A stretch of 64,000 nucleotides of DNA from Desulfosediminicola ganghwensis (GTDB lineage Bacteria; Desulfobacterota; Desulfobulbia; Desulfobulbales; Desulfocapsaceae): positions 3,123,001-3,187,000 of the forward strand of contig NZ_CP050699.1 in the NCBI RefSeq assembly GCF_005116675.2. The letters run 5' to 3'. The notes beneath the pieces are model-generated. The model saw only the letters and a program-made list of their open reading frames with translations. It ran no database searches and was not told the origin of the DNA. The position numbers and the translations under genes are program-made. How positions within the stretch are numbered: position 1 is the stretch's first letter; each line of letters opens with the position of its first letter. Of the stretch, positions 56,947-64,000 are shown piece after piece.

Positions 56947-59900
56947 TCAGGCCCGGCTTGAGTCCATACTGCTGACGAGCTGGATGAAGTCTTCTTCCTG
57001 GAATGGTTTCACCATATAATGGTTTACTCCGAGTTCCTTTGCTTTGTTCTGATGTTTTTCCGAGGCCCTTGAGGTCAACATAACAACAGGGATGGCCTTA
57101 TATCGCTCATCATTGCGGATAATTGCCATAAACTCAAAGCCATTCATTCGTGGCATTTCAATATCAAGAACGATTACGTCGGGAATAAGATTCTCCAGGG
57201 TTTCCAGGGCGTCAATACCGTCAACGGCCTGGAATGAGGACCACGATTGGCCTTTCACAAGGCGGGTAATGGTATAGCGGACACTGATCGAGTCATCGAC
57301 AACAAGTACCTTGAGCGGTTCTCTGTTATCGATAATATCGTTTTTCTCAGGGCTTGACTGTGGCTGAAAATCCACCTTAACGGCAAGCTCGTGGAGATTA
57401 AGGATTGGGATGATAGTACCTTCACCTGTAAGTGTCACGCCATTGATGCCGGGGACATAACGTAAATGGGAACCAAGATCCTTAATGACGATCTCGCGTT
57501 GCTCTTCTATAGCCTCGATCTGTACCGCACTGAATTGGTATTGCGACGTTTCAACGATCAAGGTCAGAATATTCTCATTAACAATTTGCGTGGATGGAAG
57601 CTGAAGGCTATTGCTGAGATTAATAATAGGAATTACCTGATCGTTCCACTGAACTTTATCGCCTTCGATAATTTCAGCTGCGGCAAATTTTCGTACTTCG
57701 ACGATATCATGAATAGGAACGGCGAACTTTCGCTGGCTCAGTTCGAATATAATAGCCCTGTTAACAGAAAGGGTTATGGGAATTCTGAGTTCGAAAGTAA
57801 CTCCTTTACCGGGCGAGTTGTGTATCTGCACTGAACCGCGCAGGTCCTGAAGATTCTTCAGGACGACATCAAGACCAACACCGCGGCCGGAGGTTTCGCT
57901 GACATCATCACGGGTGGTGACACTGGGCTTGAACAGGTATGGCAGCAGTTCTGTTTCGCTAAGCCTGTCGTCGGCGCTGATTAACTGTTCTTCAATGAGC
58001 TTATCACGAAGACGTCCAGTGTTTATACCCTGGCCGTCATCACTGATTTTAAGTACGACGAAGCGACCACGCTGGCTGGCATGAAAGGTAATCTGACCGG
58101 AAGGTGACTTACCCTGTCGTGTCCTGATGTCAGAACTTTCTATGCCGTGGTCAATGCAGTTACGGAGAATATGAGAGAATGGATCGATAGTACGTGACCA
58201 GATAAAGCGATCCATGTAGACATCGTCACCGGTGATAGCGAGTCGGACATTTTTGCCAAGTCTGGTAGCAGTTTGCCGGACAGTTCTATGCAGCATTCTG
58301 GAAATCGATGACAGGGGAGTCATCCTGATTCGCATCAGTTTTTCCTGCATTACACTCATGGCCAGCTGTTGCTTTGCTACCTGACCCTGCAGGTTGGCGC
58401 CAAGCGCAGTCATTTCGGTGTAGATAGCATTAATATCAATGGAAATCTCATTCAAAGAACGGATGATGAGGTTCAGTTGTGAATAACGATCGAGTTCAAT
58501 AGGATCAAATTCGGAGAGCTCTGTACTGCCTCCGGAAAAGTCTGTTTCCTGCGGGGTGGCGCCGGAACCGAAACCATAAAGGGATTGAGCTTCGAATCCC
58601 ACTTCAAGTTCCTGGGATTTTCTGCGAAGGGTATCTTTTACTGTGTTAAGTTCGCTGAGCGATTGAGAGTATTTATCCAGAAGTTTCTCAACAGTTCCTC
58701 GTGTTACAACCAACTCGCCTTCTACATTGACCAACTCGTCAAGATCGGCAAGCTTAACCCGTATGTTACCACTGTCGCCTGGTATGGCTGTAGTCCCTGT
58801 TTGTTCAACGACAGCATCTTGAATGATTGCAGATTGGACGACAGGTTCCGGTTGTACTTCTTCTTTGCTCTCAGCTTCGACCGCAACTTCTGTCATTGAT
58901 CTTTTGTGGAGGTGGCCGCGTACGCCATTGATCAGTTCATCGATATCTGTGGTGGTAGAGGCTTTTTCAAACAAAGAGATTGACTCTATAACATCAATTG
59001 CTTCTGAGACAATGACGAGATCCAGCGGGTCAATATGCGGCGCACTGTCATGGAGCCAGTCGAGAAGGTCCTCAAGACAATGGGAGCATGAAGCGAGTTG
59101 GTCGAAACCGGTCATTGCCGCAGCACCTTTCAAGGTGTGAACTGCCCGTCGAACCGAACCTAAAGACTCACGAATGGTAGCTGTAACAGGAGTCGTTTCA
59201 ATAATCGAAGCAGCGAGCGAGTTCAATGCGGCAGCAATGGTTTGCAGATGTTCGTCGCACTCGCTTTGAAATATTGCCAGTAACTCGGGGTCAAGTTGCT
59301 GAGTAAAAGATGATGTGTCATCTGTTTCATTCTTGTTTGCGAAAAACCCGTCCTGGTCTATCGCTGCAGCGGGGGGTTCATCTTCAGCTGATGAGATATC
59401 AAGCAGTATGTCACTTTCATTGATCTCCAATAGAAATTCTGCGTCCGCTGGTTGTTCAAGTGTCCAGCTACCCTGTGAAACGACCGGCACATCAGTACGG
59501 GCCATAATCGCTTCGATCTTCGCATTTATAGCAGAAAGGTCAGGAATGTTCGTAGTGCCATCTGTTTTGGTCAAAATCGTGATAGCATCAGAGCCTTCAA
59601 CTATGAGTGTTATATCGGCTGGTGAAATTGTTCCTGAGTCATCACGCAACCACTCAAGATAACATTCGAGGCTGGCAGCACATTTTGAGATGGAGTCAAA
59701 ACCTGTCATTGCTGCGGCACCCTTCAGGGTATGCGCAGCTCTACTCAACAGGGCGAGTTGTTCGCGTATTGGCTCTGAAACAGGTAGCACATCATCAATG
59801 ATTGTGTTGAGTTGATTCAGTATCTCCTCAAACACCTGGAGATGCTCATCACATTCAGACTTGAAAATCTCGAGCAGTTCATCCTCGATGGAAGAGGGCG

Positions 59901-61002
59901 AGGTTGTTTCTTCAGTGATCGTCGATTCAGGTATCTCGTTCGACACCTGCGGGATAGCGCCAGAATTGAAATCTGCAGAGGTAGGGTTCTGGGCTAAAGT
60001 ATCACCGGGAGCTTCAAGTGGTACAGACCTGTCATGGTTTTCGCCGATAACATCCGTAACATCCTCCGGTAACTGAAAATCCGCAGATGGTTCAGCTGCA
60101 ACAGAGCGCTGAACAAGCAGATTGCAAAGGGACTCGAGATGTGCCTGAACCTTTCTAGCAGCCTCTTCACCATCTCCCGGGGGCATGGAGAATACGAGAT
60201 CAAGATATGAAAGGAACTCCTGAAGTAACTCCGGAGTTGAGTTGCTGTTGAGTTCCGGCGATTTTTCAAGCTTTATCAAGATCATCAGGAATTGTGACAA
60301 CAATGAATGATGACCTTTCAAGCCGGCAGATGCGGTAAGACCTGTGAGGGTTTTTACAGCCCTGATCATTGGTGGAAGGGAAACAGTATGAAATGGTGTG
60401 CTTTCAGGTGAATATTCGGCAAGTTCTTTCAGAAGAGGGACAACAGAGCGAAGTGAGAGCAGGCAATCAAGATGACCTTTGGATTCGGTTGTAAGAAAAT
60501 GAGGGGCACTCATGTCCGGGGCAAATGCTGGTGCCGATGCTGTTCGGGAATCAAGGTCCTGCATCAGATTCAGCATATTGGTTGAAAGGGAAATAGGATT
60601 CTCCGGCCCGATTTTGTGCATAAGCGTCTTGAAAAAGGAAAGTGTATTTGAAAAAAGGGATTCCTCGGCCGCTTCGGATTTTTCAGGGAGCTCACAAAAT
60701 TCACCAATATTCTGGTTTACCAGTGAAAGAAAATCCAACTGGTGGCCGATTGGAGTACGATTGTCGGCGATGAGTTCTCCGAGCAACATCTCACAGATGC
60801 CGGCAGAACTGCTCAAACCTTTGTGGGAGACCTGAGATGCAGCCCCTTTAATATTGTGAAAATAACGATAGACTTCACCAAGTGCCATTTTATCATCGGC
60901 CGTGAGGCGTAAGGTCGAAATAGCAAGGTCGATCTTGGGTATATAGCCGCCGACTTCCCTAAAGAATATGTTCGCCAGTTTTGGTTGTGATAGGTGTCGC
61001 AT
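56947..61002 (-). CDS. Hybrid chemotaxis kinase CheA/ChpA-like with several Hpt domains
   Basis: 1351 residues. Hpt domain 1 near residue 45 has the His in YFHNIKGAASQVS; a second region is Hpt-like without clear His. Two more Hpt domains at about 430 and 635 share HTLKGAAAMTGFD. The dimerisation/ATP domain at about 770-1110 has ELVVTRGTVEKLL, RNCIDHGIESSDIR, DDGQGIN and GRGVGLDVV. A CheW domain spans about 1110-1225, and a C-terminal receiver at about 1230-1345 has VLVVDDSISVRYT, VIVLDIEMPRMNG and MVKPF. This matches ChpA-type kinases controlling type IV pili rather than flagella. No receptor gene is next to it. The two internal Hpt domains look duplicated. Confidence 0.92.
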   Translation of the reverse strand: MRHLSQPKLANIFFREVGGYIPKIDLAISTLRLTADDKMALGEVYRYFHNIKGAASQVSHKGLSSSAGICEMLLGELIADNRTPIGHQLDFLSLVNQNIGEFCELPEKSEAAEESLFSNTLSFFKTLMHKIGPENPISLSTNMLNLMQDLDSRTASAPAFAPDMSAPHFLTTESKGHLDCLLSLRSVVPLLKELAEYSPESTPFHTVSLPPMIRAVKTLTGLTASAGLKGHHSLLSQFLMILIKLEKSPELNSNSTPELLQEFLSYLDLVFSMPPGDGEEAARKVQAHLESLCNLLVQRSVAAEPSADFQLPEDVTDVIGENHDRSVPLEAPGDTLAQNPTSADFNSGAIPQVSNEIPESTITEETTSPSSIEDELLEIFKSECDEHLQVFEEILNQLNTIIDDVLPVSEPIREQLALLSRAAHTLKGAAAMTGFDSISKCAASLECYLEWLRDDSGTISPADITLIVEGSDAITILTKTDGTTNIPDLSAINAKIEAIMARTDVPVVSQGSWTLEQPADAEFLLEINESDILLDISSAEDEPPAAAIDQDGFFANKNETDDTSSFTQQLDPELLAIFQSECDEHLQTIAAALNSLAASIIETTPVTATIRESLGSVRRAVHTLKGAAAMTGFDQLASCSHCLEDLLDWLHDSAPHIDPLDLVIVSEAIDVIESISLFEKASTTTDIDELINGVRGHLHKRSMTEVAVEAESKEEVQPEPVVQSAIIQDAVVEQTGTTAIPGDSGNIRVKLADLDELVNVEGELVVTRGTVEKLLDKYSQSLSELNTVKDTLRRKSQELEVGFEAQSLYGFGSGATPQETDFSGGSTELSEFDPIELDRYSQLNLIIRSLNEISIDINAIYTEMTALGANLQGQVAKQQLAMSVMQEKLMRIRMTPLSSISRMLHRTVRQTATRLGKNVRLAITGDDVYMDRFIWSRTIDPFSHILRNCIDHGIESSDIRTRQGKSPSGQITFHASQRGRFVVLKISDDGQGINTGRLRDKLIEEQLISADDRLSETELLPYLFKPSVTTRDDVSETSGRGVGLDVVLKNLQDLRGSVQIHNSPGKGVTFELRIPITLSVNRAIIFELSQRKFAVPIHDIVEVRKFAAAEIIEGDKVQWNDQVIPIINLSNSLQLPSTQIVNENILTLIVETSQYQFSAVQIEAIEEQREIVIKDLGSHLRYVPGINGVTLTGEGTIIPILNLHELAVKVDFQPQSSPEKNDIIDNREPLKVLVVDDSISVRYTITRLVKGQSWSSFQAVDGIDALETLENLIPDVIVLDIEMPRMNGFEFMAIIRNDERYKAIPVVMLTSRASEKHQNKAKELGVNHYMVKPFQEEDFIQLVSSMDSSRA

Positions 61003-61088
61003 CTACATCTCCTTAACGACATGAAAATCCGGGAAGCAGGGTATACTCTGCAAACCGCCTGGGTACTGCTGTTGTTGAAATTTCATCA

Positions 61089-61643
61089 TCAGGACAATTG
61101 GTAATCGTGCAGATTTTCAAGTGCCAGAAATGAATCCGGGGACAAAATCTGATATGTACTGTTTTCCACCTGGAGTCCCTTGTTGAAAACCTCAGGATAG
61201 GTCTGGGTTATTTGTGACTCACTGCTGATTACACAATCTGATTCAGGTCGGGAAATGGTTGCTATGACTTGATCGATACTGATCCCGACTTTATGCTTTT
61301 CATTAAAAAGAACACCAAGCTTGGCACCAAGCGGGGCAGGTTCTCTTTCCGGAATGAGCAGCTTATTCAGATCTATTACCGAAACGATTTCACCGCGACG
61401 ATTGGCGATGCCATAGATCCAGTTTTGAAGGCTCGGGAGCGGTAATACCACGGGCATATGACTTATTTCAGAAAGTCCATCGATGGGGATAGCGAGTTTT
61501 TCAATACCGATTTGTACCAGGACGTATCTGCGCATCTTTTCCTGCTCTCCAAACATGAGATTGGAAGCGGGGCTGGCATCAAAATCCTGCACCTGGGCAA
61601 GTTGCTCGTCGATTGAACTGATGATTTGATTAAGTGATTTCAT
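61089..61643 (-). CDS. CheW-like adaptor
   Basis: 184 residues with a clear CheW domain: RYVLVQIGIEKLAIPIDGLSEI, the NRRGEIVSVIDLNKLL block and VGISIDQVIATI. The first 30 residues are a helical extension. It is between the REC-REC protein and the CheA-like gene on the same strand, so it belongs to the same signalling array. Confidence 0.9.
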   Translation of the reverse strand: MKSLNQIISSIDEQLAQVQDFDASPASNLMFGEQEKMRRYVLVQIGIEKLAIPIDGLSEISHMPVVLPLPSLQNWIYGIANRRGEIVSVIDLNKLLIPEREPAPLGAKLGVLFNEKHKVGISIDQVIATISRPESDCVISSESQITQTYPEVFNKGLQVENSTYQILSPDSFLALENLHDYQLS

Positions 61644-61682
61644 ATCAGGCTAATAGTATTGGCTCTGGGTAGCTCGGTTCAT

Positions 61683-63530
61683 TTACAGATATCCCCTGAT
61701 TACAGATAAAAGCTTCTGGGGGTTGAAAGGCTTGGTCAGATATTCGTTGGAGCCTGCGAGCATCCCTTTCATGCGATCAGACGGGGCCGTTTTACCGGTC
61801 AACATAACGACTGGCAGGTCCTTGATATGGGGCATTTCTTTAAGTTGCGGTAAAATATTATAGCCAGTCGTATCGGGCAGCATGACATCCAGGAGGATAA
61901 GATCCGGTTGAATATTCGGAGCAAGCTCAAGTGCCTCCTGGCCGGTTGTCGCCTCGTGGATGTGGTAACCATTTCTGCCGAGTATCATCGAGATAACCTT
62001 ACGTGAGGTTTGACTGTCCTCGATAACAAAAATGGATTTCTGGCTATTTTTTACGGATGCCGGCGAAATGACAGGGGTTCCCCTTTTCTGGCTTTCACCC
62101 GTTTGCTGTTTTGAAATTCCAGTAGCCGGTGCCGTGGGCTGATCTGCTTTCAAAGTGTTGGTAGTGAGTGAGGGGAGTGGGGCCTTGTTCGGGTCCCTCG
62201 TCTTTTTGATATATTGCTGAACAAGCTCCGTAAGCTTTTTGGGGTCAAACGGTTTAGTGACATACTCACTTGCTCCGGATTGAATACCGAGCAGGCGGTC
62301 AGTGGAATCCTGCCTGCCCGTGAGCATGATAACCGGAATATTTTTCATGCCTTTGAGTTGTCTGAGCTTTGGTAATAACTCGTGACCGTTGATATCTGGC
62401 AGCATGAGGTCCAGAAGTATAAGGTCAATAGAGGCAGACTGTGCCTTAGCCATGGCCTCTGCACCATTTTCGGCCTCAACTATCCTATAGCCAAGACGTT
62501 CAAAGAGCATTGATAGAACTTTGCGCGAAGTCTTGCTATCTTCGACCATCATCACTGTGACCTGGCTGCTCTGATGACGGGGCTCCTTCCTGGCTTCGGG
62601 TTCGGGGTTTCTGTCGTTGGCTTTAGCCAGAGTCAGGAGGAGAGAAAGGCTCTTACGGTAGAGTGTGGATTGGGGTGAGAGCCTGACTGCGTCCCTCATC
62701 AATGGGAGTGCTTTTTCGTACTGCTTGAGGTTGAAAGAGCCAAGTGAGAGCGTATAAGCGATACGCGCATTTTCAGGATCTTTCTCCAGGGCACGGTGGT
62801 AATAGACAAGAGACTGCTGTATTTCTTCCTGCTTGATATCGGATGCCAGCGGTTGTCCTGTAACTATAAGAGATGCTTTACAGTGACCACAGGTCGTGCC
62901 CTCATCCAGAAGCGACCAGCAGAATACGCAACGTTTAACACTTTCCGGAATATCTTCCAGCTGAGGCCTCATCTTCCGCGATTCCCGCCAGATATCTCTA
63001 TCGTCGTTCCCCCATCGGTAGGCCTCATCAAGTGCTTTTATGATGTAATCATCCCTGGTGAGAAGGCGTGATTGCCAGAGCCATGCGGGGTAGTAAAACC
63101 TATTTTGGCGCAGAATACGTAACAGAAGCTCCGCAGCTTGTTTGTTTTTGAACTGGAAGAAAAGGAGCAGAGCATCTTCGAGGTATTTCTCCTCGTCGAC
63201 GGGTATCTGCTTTTCCGATTGAGTTTGCAAACTGGACGTGTAATGGAGAATCTGCTCCAGCGAAAGAGAGATGTTCTTTGGTGCTGGTGCTGATTGCTCG
63301 TCGATAGCAATAGTGGTGTTTTCGAGACTTACCAGGGTAAGCACAGCACCGTTTCCGTTGAGTTTTCCCGTTGTGGCAGAAAGGAGTTGACCGCTACGTA
63401 TCTGAACAATTCCCTGCCTGTTCCCGCTTTTGATGTGCAGATCAAGGCTGCTTCCTTTTCTGCGGGCAGACTGGATGTGATCGAGAATAGTATTGTTCAG
63501 ATCTGTTGAACTGTGAACTATTTTTGACAT
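61683..63530 (-). CDS. DUF4388-zinc ribbon-TPR-REC-REC regulator
   Basis: 615 residues. N-terminal residues 1-95 resemble DUF4388/PATAN-type domains (SGNRQGIVQIRSGQLLSATTG). A CxxC pair (CVFCWSLLDEGTTCGHC) near residue 200 suggests a zinc ribbon. TPR units follow (YYHRALEKDPENARIAYTL, YEKALPLMRDAVRLSP). Two receiver domains finish it: VMMVEDSKTSRKV...LILLDLMLPDING...VTKPFDPKKL and IFVIEDSQTSRKV...LILLDVMLPDTTG...LTKPFNPQKL. The receivers are similar enough to be a duplication. It is the first gene of the chemosensory cluster and probably an output or adaptation protein. Confidence 0.88.
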   Translation of the reverse strand: MSKIVHSSTDLNNTILDHIQSARRKGSSLDLHIKSGNRQGIVQIRSGQLLSATTGKLNGNGAVLTLVSLENTTIAIDEQSAPAPKNISLSLEQILHYTSSLQTQSEKQIPVDEEKYLEDALLLFFQFKNKQAAELLLRILRQNRFYYPAWLWQSRLLTRDDYIIKALDEAYRWGNDDRDIWRESRKMRPQLEDIPESVKRCVFCWSLLDEGTTCGHCKASLIVTGQPLASDIKQEEIQQSLVYYHRALEKDPENARIAYTLSLGSFNLKQYEKALPLMRDAVRLSPQSTLYRKSLSLLLTLAKANDRNPEPEARKEPRHQSSQVTVMMVEDSKTSRKVLSMLFERLGYRIVEAENGAEAMAKAQSASIDLILLDLMLPDINGHELLPKLRQLKGMKNIPVIMLTGRQDSTDRLLGIQSGASEYVTKPFDPKKLTELVQQYIKKTRDPNKAPLPSLTTNTLKADQPTAPATGISKQQTGESQKRGTPVISPASVKNSQKSIFVIEDSQTSRKVISMILGRNGYHIHEATTGQEALELAPNIQPDLILLDVMLPDTTGYNILPQLKEMPHIKDLPVVMLTGKTAPSDRMKGMLAGSNEYLTKPFNPQKLLSVIRGYL

Positions 63531-63722
63531 ATGAATCGTAGCACCTTGAATCTAAATTATTTTCATATGCTATTTAACCGTTGCCTGTACAATTGTTCAG
63601 TGTTTAACAGGTGAGCGGTAGTCACAAGCTGTCTGTTACTGTTACAGCTGCAAGTTGGATAAACAGGAACCATGGCGCTGCTTCAGCTCAGAATCGTAGC
63701 AACGGCAGTTCCGCATACCTGT

Positions 63723-64000
63723 CTACGGACACACTGAATCATGGGTTGTAAATTTTTCATCTACAATTTTGCCGACAACGATACACTTATCAGGGTTACC
63801 GCTGGCGTTGAAACTCATCATGCCGGTGGCCCCTTCAAAGTTGCGGAGCTTGGCCAATTGACGTTGAACCGCAACACGGTCATCAATAAGATTGCCGGTT
63901 AAGCCACCGGTATCTTTAATTGCTTTGAATAATGCACGCATGGCATCCCAGGTGAGCGCTGCAGGTTCATCAGGAACCAGGTCATATGCTTTGCTGTATT
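63723..64000 (-). CDS. LivK-like ABC substrate-binding protein, partial
   Basis: Only the last 91 residues are in the window; the gene runs off the right edge. The end (YDLVPDEPAALTWDAMRALFKAIKDTGG, LRNFEGATGMMSFNASGNPDK, CIVVGKIVDEKF) fits the branched-chain amino acid-type periplasmic binding proteins. I cannot tell the ligand. Confidence 0.82.
   Translation of the reverse strand, partial: YSKAYDLVPDEPAALTWDAMRALFKAIKDTGGLTGNLIDDRVAVQRQLAKLRNFEGATGMMSFNASGNPDKCIVVGKIVDEKFTTHDSVCP

Overview
The window reads as a chromosomal segment of an anaerobic, probably sulfate-reducing Desulfobacterota bacterium (Desulfobulbales-like is my best guess; no rRNA or marker gene is present to prove it). The evidence is a large heterodisulfide-reductase (Hdr)/formate dehydrogenase locus, methyl-branch Wood-Ljungdahl genes, a Lut-type lactate oxidation operon, a Sat-CysC fusion and the mercury-methylation pair hgcAB.

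The dominant feature is selenocysteine. I count 11 in-frame UGA codons in 10 genes. Each sits where the family normally has Cys (or the known Sec of formate dehydrogenase). For nearly every one I can draw a hairpin whose loop lies about 17-27 nt after the UGA, the geometry of a bacterial SECIS element; HdrA1 is the weak case. Simple ORF calling splits all of these genes. They are fdhA, three mvhD copies (one with two UGAs), two hdrA copies, an HdrD-like protein, a DUF166 protein, a periplasmic haem/triple-rhodanese protein and hgcA.

Layout. 1-1.4 kb: two decayed genes (DUF504, multicopper oxidase). 1.9-5.5 kb: MATE efflux pump and gshF. 5.6-18.7 kb (minus strand): one long operon, HdrD-like, HdrBC-like, fused HdrA, MvhD, split HdrA (N then C half), MvhD, FdhB, FdhA. 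It looks like a formate-linked electron-bifurcating or confurcating system with two HdrA and two MvhD modules. 19.4-25.1 kb: unknown protein, DUF166 selenoprotein, citrate synthase, VOC protein, DUF3786 Fe-S protein, hybrid sensor kinase. 25.7-31 kb: hdrA3-mvhD3-metV-metF, a methylene-THF reductase complex with its own Hdr module. 31.1-35.2 kb: His-tailed protein, CooT-like nickel protein, fhs and folD. Together with metVF and fdh these cover the methyl branch from formate to methyl-THF.

35.4-43 kb: rhodanese selenoprotein, CDF exporter, lutABC, asparaginase. 43-48.3 kb: ovoA, a dead PQQ-type glucose/sorbosone dehydrogenase, exported Ni-superoxide dismutase, lspA, Cys-cluster protein. With gshF this suggests a cell that meets oxygen or metal stress. 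48.5-55.7 kb: hydrolase, hgcB-hgcA, Sat-CysC, an unrecognised protein, Fe-alcohol dehydrogenase. 55.9-63.5 kb: a CheA/CheW/response-regulator cluster of the Pil-Chp kind. The right edge cuts a LivK-like binding protein.
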